A stretch of DNA of 8,936 nt from CAYGWP01 sp964353455. Its GTDB lineage: Bacteria > Planctomycetota > Phycisphaerae > FEN-1346. Both the position numbers and the translations under genes were made by a program. The notes below the pieces were generated by a model. That model did not search any database. It saw nothing but the letters and a program-made list of their open reading frames with translations, and was not told the DNA's origin. Position 1 is the stretch's first letter, and every line of letters begins with the position of its first letter. The DNA lies in contig CAYGWP010000276.1 in NCBI GenBank assembly GCA_964353455.1, positions 1 through 8,936 on the forward strand, read 5' to 3'. Below are positions 1 through 5,857 of this stretch, piece after piece.

Positions 1-336
1 ATCGTCATCGCCCCGGGCGAGGTCAAGCTGGTTCCCTGCGGGTTCTACATGAGCGTCCCGCCGGGCTTCGAGGCGCAGATGCGCCCGCGGAGCGGTCTGG
101 CCCTGCGGCACGGGATCGTCCTGCCCAACGCGCCGGGCACGATCGACGCGGACTACCGCGGCGAGGTCGGCATCATCGTGGGGAACGTCGGCCGCGAGCC
201 GTTCACCGTGACGAGGGGACTCAGGATCGCCCAGTTGGTGGTGGCGGCCGTCGCGAAGGCCGATGTTCAGGTCGTTGACGAACTGCCCGAGACCCGTCGC
301 GGCGACGGCGGGTTCGGACACAGCGGCACCCATTAA
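1..336 (+). CDS. dut: dUTPase (dUTP diphosphatase), C-terminal part
   Basis: This is the last 111 codons of a trimeric dUTPase, which hydrolyses dUTP to dUMP and diphosphate, keeping uracil out of DNA and feeding dTMP synthesis. The frame is open from base 1, so the start and motif I lie outside the window. Visible motifs are motif II (RPRSGLA, coded near 85-105), motif III with the uracil-binding hairpin and catalytic Asp (GTIDADYRGEV, near 136-168), motif IV (RIAQLVV) and the glycine-rich C-terminal motif V (RGDGGFGHSG), which closes over the nucleotide from the neighbouring subunit. All are intact, so the enzyme should be active. An internal ATG at 49 could be mistaken for the start, but the 16 upstream codons (IVIAPGEVKLVPCGFY) are typical dUTPase sequence. 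The gene ends at TAA, 45 bases before ftsK on the same strand, so the two may be co-transcribed. Confidence 0.95.
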   Translation: MVIAPGEVKLVPCGFYMSVPPGFEAQMRPRSGLALRHGIVLPNAPGTIDADYRGEVGIIVGNVGREPFTVTRGLRIAQLVVAAVAKADVQVVDELPETRRGDGGFGHSGTH

Positions 337-377
337 CCCCGGCCTCGCTCCGGGGCCAGGGGCGCCGGAAGCGAGGC
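337..377 (+). promoter_or_regulatory. Two mutually exclusive hairpins in the dut-ftsK gap
   Basis: CCCCGG (337-342) pairs with CCGGGG (350-355). Alternatively, GCCTCGCT (342-349) pairs perfectly with AGCGAGGC (370-377). The two stems share bases and cannot form together. The second stem contains the only Shine-Dalgarno-like purine stretch (GGAAGCGAGG) before the GTG start of ftsK at 382, so it could limit translation of ftsK. No T-run follows, so it does not look like a terminator. That the hairpins have a regulatory role is inference. Confidence 0.35.
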
Positions 378-381
378 ACGC

Positions 382-2817
382 GTGGAATCAATCAGCCGCA
401 CCCGCAAGGTCGTTGCCGCCATCATGTTCTGCCTGGGTCTCGCCTTGACGGCGAGCATCCTCTCGTTCGACCCGGCCGACCCGCCGGGCCACGCGATCTA
501 TCCGCCCAACGATCCGCCCGCCAACTGGTGCCACAGCGAAGGCGCGTTCGCCGCCTATGCCGTCCTCTCGACCATCGGCGATGGGGCGTACCCGATGCTT
601 CTCTTCCTCCTGTCCGGCTCGTTCCTGTGGATCTCGCGGATCACCCTTGAGGAAAAAATCTTCCGCATCATCGGAGCGGTGCTGCTGGTGACGGTGGTCT
701 CAATCGCTTCGGCTATGATCACGGTCGAGGCCCGGCTGCCGGAAGGCAACGGCGGCGTGGTCGGCCTTGCCGCATGGCAGTACCTGGAGCCGCGGCTCGG
801 CGTCCTCGGTGTCTTGCTGACGATGCTGCTGCCGGGGGGCCTGGTGGGCCTCGTGCTCCTGACCGACACGTGGTTCGTGACGCTTCCGCTGGCGGTCTTC
901 CGCTGGATAAGCAACCGCGCGGGTAGCCCGGCCCGCAAGTGGGCGACCGCCGCCGTGGCGACGGCAGGGGCGCGCCTGGCGGGCGTGCCGACGGGGGCCA
1001 TCGCCGAGGCCGATGAGGACGAGGTCCCGCGGCCCATCGTCCGCAAGCAACGCGGGCCCGCGCCAGAACCCGGAACCGAGGCCGGCGAGGCCGATGAAAC
1101 GGAGAAGCCCGCGCGAGAGGCCAAGGCCGACAGGCCGGCGCTGCCGCCCATTCCCCGCAACGTGATCATCCGCCACAACCGTCCGCCGCCCGATGCGAAG
1201 GACGAGGAGGACGAGGATTTCGCCTTCACGCCGCTCCCCTCCACGCCGCACAACCAGGATTACCAGTTGCCGGCGATTGACCTCCTGGAGGACCCGCAGT
1301 ACGCCGAGACGACCGATCAGGAACCGCACATCCGTGAGCAGGCCGAGACGCTGACGCGGACCCTGGCGGAGTTCGACGTGCAGGCCGGCGTGGTGGCCAT
1401 CGAGACCGGCCCGGTCGTCACACAGTACGAGTTGGCCCTGGCGCCGGGCATCAAGGTCGGCAAGGTCATCGGCCTGTCGGACGACATCGCCATCAGCCTG
1501 AAGGCGCCGAGCGTGCGGATAGTCGCACCCCTGCCCGGCAAGGACACCATCGGCGTCGAGGTGCCGAACATGGCCCGACAGGTGGTGCGATTGAAAGAGA
1601 TCGTCCTGGCCGCCAAAGACGCCCCCCAGCGCATGGGCCTGCCGCTCTTCCTGGGCAAGGATTCGACCGGCGAGCCGCTCGTCCGGGACCTCGCCTCGAT
1701 GCCGCACCTCCTTATCGCCGGCACCACGGACAGCGGCAAGAGCGTATGCCTCAACACCATCATCATGTCGCTGCTGCTTACGCGCACGCCCGACGACCTC
1801 AGGCTGGTGCTCATCGACCCGAAGATGGTGGAACTGTCGGTCTTTAACCGCCTCCCCCACCTCCTGTGCCCCGTGGTCAACGACATGCGCAAGGCCCAGG
1901 CGATCCTGGGGTGGCTCGTCGAGAAGATGGACGAACGTTATCGCATCCTGTCGCAGGCGGCCGCGAAAAACATCTCGGCCTACAACCGCCTCTCGCGCGA
2001 GGAGATCATCCAGAAGTTCAAGCCCGCCTCCCCCGAGCAGGAGGCGAGACTGATGTTCCACATGCCGCACATTTGCGTTATCGTCGATGAGTTGGCGGAC
2101 CTCATGATGGTGGCCGCAAAGGAAGTCGAGACGCACGTGACGCGGCTGTCGCAGAAGTCGCGGGCCGTAGGCATCCATCTTGTGATGGCGACGCAGCGGC
2201 CGAGCGTGGACGTCCTTACGGGCCTCATCAAGTCGAACCTGCCCATCCGCGTCTCGTTCCAGGTGGCCTGCCGCGTCGATTCGCGGACCATCCTCGACTC
2301 GATGGGCGCCGAGAAACTCCTCGGCCAGGGCGACATGCTCTTCATGACCCCGGGCGCATCGAAGTTCATCCGCGCTCAGGGCGCCTTCGTCAGCGACACC
2401 GACATCCAGAAGGTCCTCGACTTCGTCACCGATAAGGCCGAGCCGGCCTTCCAGAGGGAACTCGTGCAACTGAAGGTCGATGACGATGAAGGCGAGGAAG
2501 TCGGACACGACGGCGAAGACTTCCTCGCCCTCGGCGCGGACGACCCCATGTACAACCAGGCCATCGAGATCGTCCTGGAGCACCAGCGAGGCAGCGTCAG
2601 CCTCCTCCAGCGCAGGCTTGGCATCGGGTACGGCCGCGCCGCGCGCCTGATCGACCAGATGGCTGAGGACGGCATCGTCGGCGAGTACAAGGGCAGCCAG
2701 GCCAGAGAGGTAGTCCTGACCCTGGAACAGTGGCAGGCCCTCAAGCAACAGCGCCGACCCGACGAGAACCCCAAAGGCAAACACATGACCGACGACGAGG
2801 CCGACCTGGAGACATGA
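382..2817 (+). CDS. ftsK: FtsK/SpoIIIE-family DNA translocase
   Basis: An 811-residue membrane-anchored, ATP-driven DNA pump that clears and aligns chromosome ends at the division septum. The N-terminus has about four hydrophobic segments (near residues 10-28, 55-84, 95-113 and 139-160). A charged, proline-rich linker (about 200-290) is short beside the very long linker of E. coli FtsK. The alpha/beta motor follows, with Walker A GTTDSGKS at 447-454, the segment LVLIDPKMVELS, Walker B CVIVDELADL with Asp569, and the TQRPSVDVLTGLIKSN motif. The C-terminal gamma winged helix (about 720-785, DPMYNQAIEIVL...SLLQRRLGIGYGRAARLIDQM) is the part that reads the polar KOPS/SRS sequences in this family. 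The start is GTG at 382; ATG at 424 would cut into the first membrane helix. Walker A has Asp where FtsK proteins usually have Gly (GTTGSGKS), but the essential G, K and S are kept. Length and domain order are normal. Confidence 0.96.
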   Translation: MESISRTRKVVAAIMFCLGLALTASILSFDPADPPGHAIYPPNDPPANWCHSEGAFAAYAVLSTIGDGAYPMLLFLLSGSFLWISRITLEEKIFRIIGAVLLVTVVSIASAMITVEARLPEGNGGVVGLAAWQYLEPRLGVLGVLLTMLLPGGLVGLVLLTDTWFVTLPLAVFRWISNRAGSPARKWATAAVATAGARLAGVPTGAIAEADEDEVPRPIVRKQRGPAPEPGTEAGEADETEKPAREAKADRPALPPIPRNVIIRHNRPPPDAKDEEDEDFAFTPLPSTPHNQDYQLPAIDLLEDPQYAETTDQEPHIREQAETLTRTLAEFDVQAGVVAIETGPVVTQYELALAPGIKVGKVIGLSDDIAISLKAPSVRIVAPLPGKDTIGVEVPNMARQVVRLKEIVLAAKDAPQRMGLPLFLGKDSTGEPLVRDLASMPHLLIAGTTDSGKSVCLNTIIMSLLLTRTPDDLRLVLIDPKMVELSVFNRLPHLLCPVVNDMRKAQAILGWLVEKMDERYRILSQAAAKNISAYNRLSREEIIQKFKPASPEQEARLMFHMPHICVIVDELADLMMVAAKEVETHVTRLSQKSRAVGIHLVMATQRPSVDVLTGLIKSNLPIRVSFQVACRVDSRTILDSMGAEKLLGQGDMLFMTPGASKFIRAQGAFVSDTDIQKVLDFVTDKAEPAFQRELVQLKVDDDEGEEVGHDGEDFLALGADDPMYNQAIEIVLEHQRGSVSLLQRRLGIGYGRAARLIDQMAEDGIVGEYKGSQAREVVLTLEQWQALKQQRRPDENPKGKHMTDDEADLET

Positions 2818-2822
2818 CCGAG

Positions 2823-2842
2823 CCGCGACCGTAAGGTCGTGG
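2823..2842 (+). other. Tetraloop hairpin just after the ftsK stop
   Basis: An 8-bp stem (2823-2830 with 2835-2842, one G-T wobble) closes a GTAA loop of the GNRA type, five bases after the ftsK TGA. No T-run follows, so it is not itself a terminator. It could protect the 3' end of the ftsK message, which would end at the terminator some 90 bases downstream. A second, 7-bp hairpin (CAGGCGT/ACGCCTG) lies between this one and the terminator. Confidence 0.35.
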
Positions 2843-2894
2843 GTATTCCGCCAAACCAGTTAACAGCCAGGCGTCGCACACGCCTGCGAGAGCA

Positions 2895-2931
2895 GGAGCC
2901 GCGATACCCCCTACCGCGGCTCCACTTTTTT
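2895..2931 (+). terminator. Rho-independent terminator after ftsK
   Basis: A perfect GC-rich 9-bp stem, GGAGCCGCG (2895-2903) with CGCGGCTCC (2915-2923), has an 11-base loop and is followed two bases later by six T (2926-2931). This is a classic intrinsic terminator. It ends the dut-ftsK transcript and separates it from the esterase gene, which argues against the longer reading of that gene starting at 2839. Confidence 0.8.
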
Positions 2932-2970
2932 GCGCTTCCGCAGCCGTCCCTTAACGTTTATTCTGCAAGC

Positions 2971-3810
2971 ATGAACGAGCCAATGAACTTCGAACGTCAC
3001 CCGGATCTGCTTATCGTCGGCGGCGCGGCGTGGGTTGTCGGGATCGTGCTGGCCATCGCGGGAGGGCCCGCGGCGGAGGCCGAAACCATCGTTTCCCTGA
3101 AGACCCCCGAGGAGGCCCAGAAGGCGCTGGAGGCCGTCCGGGCGGGGCCGAAGGTCGAAGCCCTGGCGACGAAGACATTCACGAGTGCTGATGGCTTCAA
3201 AGGAAAGTACACGCTCTACGGTCCGCTGGGCCCCGACGCCGGACGAAAGTACCCGCTCGTGCTGAGTTACGGCGACGTGGGGGCCGATGCCTTCCGCCTC
3301 CAGGAAAAGCAGCGCGAGTACCCGTGCTTTGTCCTCACGATCGAGGGCGGCCCGGGGCCGAAGGACATGCCGGAGGACAACAAGCGCGGGTGGAAGGCAG
3401 TCACGGCCGCCATGGCCAAGGAGGTCCTGGACAAGGTCCTCTCGCAGCACAACGTCGATGAAAAACGCCTCTACGTCACCGGCATGTCCGCAGGCGGAGG
3501 CGTGGCATGGACCGTCGCGCTTTCGTATCCGGAGACCTTCGCGGCCGTCGTCCCCTGCTACGCAACGTGCAGAGAACTCGATAAGGCGCCGCTCCTCGTG
3601 AAACACAACGTTGCCGTCTGGATATTCCACGGCGCCGCCAGCAACCTGGTCCGGCCCGACCAGGACAACGGCCCGCGCGCCTGGGTCGCCGCCATCGAGA
3701 AGGCCGGCGGCAAGCCGCGGTACACCGAGTACAAACTTCTGGGCCACACCGCGGCGGGTTACTGCGAGGCAGCCCTCTGGCCGTGGCTGTTCTCGCAGAA
3801 GCGTCCGTGA
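2971..3810 (+). CDS. Exported alpha/beta hydrolase, esterase/peptidase-like, possibly lacking the catalytic Asp
   Basis: A 279-residue protein of the alpha/beta-hydrolase fold, like the predicted esterases/peptidases of the feruloyl esterase and PHB depolymerase type. Residues 13-31 are hydrophobic and followed by PAAEAE, which suggests a signal peptide cut near residue 37 or an N-terminal anchor. The nucleophile elbow is GMSAGG, with Ser173. The catalytic His is probably His259 in LLGHTAAGY. Relatives normally carry the acid in a segment like HGxxDxxVP; here it reads HGAASNLVRP (220-229), with Ser224 and Asn225 where Asp is expected. Either another acid (for example Asp231 or Asp233, just downstream) substitutes, or the protein is not a normal hydrolase. 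ATG 2971 is chosen because an in-frame ATG at 2839 lies before the ftsK terminator and would add unrelated sequence. No clear Shine-Dalgarno precedes 2971. The gene appears to be transcribed alone. The substrate is unknown. Confidence 0.8.
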   Translation: MNEPMNFERHPDLLIVGGAAWVVGIVLAIAGGPAAEAETIVSLKTPEEAQKALEAVRAGPKVEALATKTFTSADGFKGKYTLYGPLGPDAGRKYPLVLSYGDVGADAFRLQEKQREYPCFVLTIEGGPGPKDMPEDNKRGWKAVTAAMAKEVLDKVLSQHNVDEKRLYVTGMSAGGGVAWTVALSYPETFAAVVPCYATCRELDKAPLLVKHNVAVWIFHGAASNLVRPDQDNGPRAWVAAIEKAGGKPRYTEYKLLGHTAAGYCEAALWPWLFSQKRP

Positions 3811-3855
3811 GCCCTCGCCATGCCCCTCTCTGGCCGCAGTCCGCATCGCCGCTCA

Positions 3856-3884
3856 TTGCAAAACCACGGCACCTGGTGTACCAT
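3856..3884 (+). promoter_or_regulatory. Possible promoter and operator of the brnT toxin-antitoxin pair
   Basis: TTGCAA (3856-3861) and TACCAT (3879-3884) are spaced 17 bases apart, and each matches four of six sigma-70 consensus bases. Between them sits a perfect small palindrome, CACC-T-GGTG (3870-3878). Toxin-antitoxin operons are usually repressed by their DNA-binding antitoxin at just such a site, and the partner gene here encodes a winged helix. The boxes are weak, so this is a suggestion only. Confidence 0.35.
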
Positions 3885-3931
3885 ACTTGGCGGGTTGGTT
3901 CTCTTCGGCCAACAACGAGTGCGGACGCGCG

Positions 3932-4225
3932 ATGATAGAGTTCGAATGGGACTCGGCCAAGGCGAGAACGAACTTGCGGAAGCATGGCGTGTCTTTGGGT
4001 GAGGCCGCCACCGTATTCAAGGACCCGTTGAGCATCACGATCTCCGACCCCGACCATTCGGACGAGGAAGATAGGTACACCATCATCGGGGCATCGGCAC
4101 AGTCTCGGATCCTGATGGTTTCTCATACTGATCGCAGGCGTCGCACTCGCATCATCAGTGCACGGGAACTGACGCGTACGGAGAGACATGAATATGAGGA
4201 AGAAATCCAAAGGCGGAAAGAATGA
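3932..4225 (+). CDS. brnT: BrnT-family type II toxin (ribonuclease)
   Basis: A 97-residue protein matching the BrnT family, a RelE-like fold of small toxins shown in Brucella to cut RNA and stop growth until bound by an antitoxin. The signature N-terminus is present (FEWDSAKARTNLRKHGVSLGEAATVF in family terms: FEWD at 4-7, NLRKHGV at 14-20, AATVFKDPL at 25-33). The middle carries DPDHSDEEDRY (39-49), and the C-terminus carries RIISAR (73-78) and an E/R-rich helix. Length is normal and no motif is broken, so it looks functional. ATG 3932 begins exactly at the family's conserved start; the frame stays open upstream only because it lies over the end of the esterase gene. The next gene starts inside its last 32 bases, the usual toxin-first order for BrnT systems, so the two are very probably translated together. 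Confidence 0.88.
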   Translation: MIEFEWDSAKARTNLRKHGVSLGEAATVFKDPLSITISDPDHSDEEDRYTIIGASAQSRILMVSHTDRRRRTRIISARELTRTERHEYEEEIQRRKE

Positions 4226-4619
4226 CGACCTTCGCCCGCAGTACAATCTCCGCCAACTCCTGAGAACGGGCGTCCAGGGAAAGTACGCCAAGCGCTACCG
4301 GCAAGGCACCAACCTCAAAAAACTGCTGGCAACCGAGGGGGCCGGCCCGTTGGGAGAGTGGGCTCGCGGGTTCTCGCTCCTGTCGGATTCCACCCGGCTC
4401 GGTATCATGAGGATGCTGGCTGGCGGCCCCAAGAAAGTCAGGGCTCTCTGTAACGGCCTGGGCCTCACGCAACCTACGATCAGCCACCATCTCGGCCTGC
4501 TTCGCATGGGACGCCTGGTGGTCGGCACGCGCAAGGGCAAGTCGGTTGTCTATGTTTCGGATGCTATGAGCACGAAGGAGCTGGCCGCCGCCATCGCAAA
4601 ACTGACCCGCGGCAGGTAA
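4194..4619 (+). CDS. Hybrid antitoxin: antitoxin-like N-terminus fused to ArsR-type winged helix
   Basis: A 141-residue protein in two parts. Residues 1-40 are very basic and contain LRPQYNLRQLL...GVQGKYAKRYRQGTN, resembling a family of small antitoxin-like proteins (typically MRPEYDF...GVRGKYAKRY) found beside BrnT and other toxins. Residues about 57-122 form an ArsR-like winged helix: FSLLSDSTRLGIMRMLAGG, then the recognition helix TQPTISHHLGLLR and the wing GTRKGKSVVYVSD. The metal-binding Cys pair of ArsR sensors is absent (a single Cys86 in RALCNGLG), so it is probably not a metal sensor. Two in-frame ATGs exist. GGAGAG (4180-4185) is 8 bases from ATG 4194 but only 2 from ATG 4188, so 4194 is preferred. 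The gene overlaps brnT by 32 bases. Inferred role: bind and neutralise BrnT and repress the operon, replacing BrnA. Confidence 0.78.
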   Translation: MRKKSKGGKNDDLRPQYNLRQLLRTGVQGKYAKRYRQGTNLKKLLATEGAGPLGEWARGFSLLSDSTRLGIMRMLAGGPKKVRALCNGLGLTQPTISHHLGLLRMGRLVVGTRKGKSVVYVSDAMSTKELAAAIAKLTRGR

Positions 4620-4652
4620 GGCATCGTCAGAGGTCGGCGCGAAAGTCCATTC

Positions 4653-4685
4653 AAGCGGCGGCGCTTACAGTGTTCTGTGCCGCTT
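4653..4685. terminator. Possible hairpin between convergent genes
   Basis: AAGCGGC (4653-4659) pairs with GCCGCTT (4679-4685), and ACAG/CTGT can pair inside it. It lies between the stop of the hybrid antitoxin gene (4619) and the stop of the convergent small gene (4684), where a terminator would be expected. Neither strand has a good T-run after it, so the call is weak. Confidence 0.25.
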
Positions 4686-4884
4686 ACTTCCCGCGGTTCG
4701 CCAGGAGTTCGCGTACTGCGGGGACGAGTTCATTGGGGATTTCAATGACCGTTTGCTTCGGATCCTCGTAGGCGGCCTCGTCCTCGGCAACTGCCTCTTC
4801 CTCGCTCTGACTCTCGTAATGGGCCAGGACCTTCCGAACGCGCTCCTCGTTCCAGCCCGGCGGAAATCCGGTCTTTTTCATCAT
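4684..4884 (-). CDS. Small acidic conserved-type protein, possible orphan antitoxin
   Basis: A 66-residue protein, or 65 if the second ATG (4881) is used. GAGG stands 4 bases before the first ATG and 7 before the second, so both are possible. It opens with KKTGFPPGWNEERVRKVLAHYESQ, has a run of acidic residues (EEEAVAEDEAAYED), then a beta-like stretch QTVIEIP and a final helix NELVPAVRELLANRG. Short proteins with this PxGW-EERVR-VL-HYE and IP-ELVP-VRELIA pattern recur in cyanobacteria and planctomycetes, often near toxin genes; this is from memory and has not been checked. No partner toxin is visible: downstream is the hybrid antitoxin gene on the other strand, and upstream is the divergent metallo-hydrolase gene. 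It may be a leftover antitoxin or work with a toxin elsewhere. Good codon pattern, a ribosome site and a plausible promoter support it as a real gene. Confidence 0.65.
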   Translation of the reverse strand: MMKKTGFPPGWNEERVRKVLAHYESQSEEEAVAEDEAAYEDPKQTVIEIPNELVPAVRELLANRGK

Positions 4885-4934
4885 AGAACCTCATGCCGCC
4901 TCATTCTCCACGTCGGCCGGGTTTCTGTTGTGCC

Positions 4935-4963
4935 AGTATGCACGGCGACTATGGCCTGTGCAA
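4935..4963 (-). promoter_or_regulatory. Possible minus-strand promoter for the 66-residue gene
   Basis: Read on the minus strand, TTGCAC (4963-4958) and CATACT (4940-4935) are spaced exactly 17 bases apart, about 45 bases before the small gene's start. The match to consensus is partial (three and four of six). The brnT upstream region also carries TTGCA and CATACT, but with a longer gap. Confidence 0.3.
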
Positions 4964-4997
4964 ATACATTTCGCCCCCCGCCGGCGCGGAGGCCCGC

Positions 4998-5022
4998 TAT
5001 AATGCCCCCCTGTCAGGCGGGC
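4998..5022 (+). promoter_or_regulatory. TATAAT box with near-palindrome at the start of transcription (metallo-hydrolase gene)
   Basis: A perfect TATAAT (4998-5003) lies 30 bases before the hydrolase start codon, but no convincing -35 box sits at the right distance. It is followed at once by a 19-base near-palindrome (5004-5022, centre 5013; eight of nine pairs match). This covers the predicted first transcribed base and ends directly at the AAGGAGG ribosome site. It may be an operator or a short leader hairpin. Confidence 0.45.
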
Positions 5023-5033
5023 AAGGAGGCGCG

Positions 5034-5666
5034 ATGGAAATCCACACGTTCGAACTCGGATCGTTCATGGTCTCGGCCTACGTCGTGATCGCCGACGGCC
5101 AGGCGATGATCGTGGATGCGCCGGAGGGGTCGGAGCGGACGCTTGAGTTCTGCGAGTCGCGCGGCCTTGTGCCGCGAGTGCTCGTCAACACGCACGGGCA
5201 CGCCGACCACATCTTCGCCAACGCCATGCTGAAAGGAAAGTGGCCCCCGATGGCCATCGCCATCGGCAAGGAAGATGCCGAGATGGCCGTCCGCCCCCTG
5301 CGAAACCTCTCGCCGCTCCTGGGCGCTTGGATCAAGAGCCCCAAACCCGACCGCATGCTTCAAAATGGCGACCGCATAGAGGTCGGCCGCGCGGTCTTCG
5401 AAGTCCTGGCGACGCCGGGCCATACGCGCGGCGGAATCAGCCTCTTCTCGCACGAGGGACCCGACGGCAAACCCGTCGTCTTCACGGGCGATGCCCTCTT
5501 CGCCAGCGGCATCGGGCGGACCGACTTCCCCGGCGGAAGCGCCGAGACGCTGCTCACGAGCATCCGCGACCGGTTGCTGACGCTTCCGCCCGAGACCGTG
5601 GTGTATCCTGGCCACGGCCCGGCGACTACCATCGGCGAAGAGGCGCGGACGAATCCGTTTCTGTAG
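5034..5666 (+). CDS. Metallo-beta-lactamase-fold hydrolase, glyoxalase II-like
   Basis: A 210-residue cytoplasmic hydrolase of the MBL fold with the complete two-metal site. The ligands are the THGHADH motif (His54, His56, Asp58, His59), His130 in TPGHTRG, bridging Asp153 in TGDALF, and His194 in YPGHGP. The GIGRTDFPGG segment is common in the glyoxalase II-like branch, which includes hydroxyacylglutathione hydrolases and relatives that act on other thioesters or persulfides. The protein is shorter than classic glyoxalase II and lacks its C-terminal substrate-binding domain, so the substrate cannot be named. ATG 5034 is set by a strong Shine-Dalgarno (AAGGAGG, 5023-5029) and a TATAAT box just upstream; an earlier in-frame ATG at 4893 lies before that promoter. 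The gene stands alone, divergent from the small 66-residue gene and convergent with the anti-sigma gene. Confidence 0.9.
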   Translation: MEIHTFELGSFMVSAYVVIADGQAMIVDAPEGSERTLEFCESRGLVPRVLVNTHGHADHIFANAMLKGKWPPMAIAIGKEDAEMAVRPLRNLSPLLGAWIKSPKPDRMLQNGDRIEVGRAVFEVLATPGHTRGGISLFSHEGPDGKPVVFTGDALFASGIGRTDFPGGSAETLLTSIRDRLLTLPPETVVYPGHGPATTIGEEARTNPFL

Positions 5667-5686
5667 CCTCTCCGCTCAGGCCCACG

Positions 5687-5743
5687 AAAAGAAAAGAGTC
5701 CAGGACCCTTAACGACTTTAGGGGTCCTGGACCCTTTTCTTTT
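5687..5743. terminator. Long bidirectional terminator
   Basis: A 22-bp inverted repeat (5687-5708 with 5722-5743) has one mismatched pair and a 13-base loop. Its GC-rich core (GTCCAGGACCC/GGGTCCTGGAC) is flanked by AAAAGAAAAG on the left and CTTTTCTTTT on the right, so each strand has an A-tract before and a T-rich tract after the stem. It lies between two convergent genes and can end transcription from both. Confidence 0.88.
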
Positions 5744-5752
5744 CCACACGAT

Positions 5753-5796
5753 AAAAACAGAACCGCCGGTTCGGTTCCCCGCAATGCCGAACCGGC
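5753..5796 (-). terminator. Second terminator for the minus-strand sigma/anti-sigma unit
   Basis: Read on the minus strand, a perfect 10-bp stem, GCCGGTTCGG (5796-5787) with CCGAACCGGC (5774-5765), has a 12-base loop. A run of five T (5757-5753) follows seven bases after the stem. The gap is longer than usual, so this may be a weaker terminator, backed up by the stronger one just beyond it. Confidence 0.5.
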
Positions 5797-5857
5797 AGAT
5801 AAGAGATTCGCGTCTGAGAAGCCTTATTGGCCCCCGGCCATGAGGCTCGCAGTTCCA

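Noticed and set aside
700..2784. A 694-codon open frame on the minus strand opposite ftsK
   Set aside because: It mirrors the codons of a clear FtsK, has no recognisable domains, and long antisense frames are expected in GC-rich DNA with strong third-base bias.
2839..2970. Earlier start for the esterase (44 more residues)
   Set aside because: The added part crosses a strong terminator and does not resemble a signal peptide, whereas the form starting at 2971 has one near its N-terminus.
3476..4291. Minus-strand frame of 271 codons across the esterase end and brnT
   Set aside because: It is antisense to two well-supported genes and shows no domain or ribosome site.
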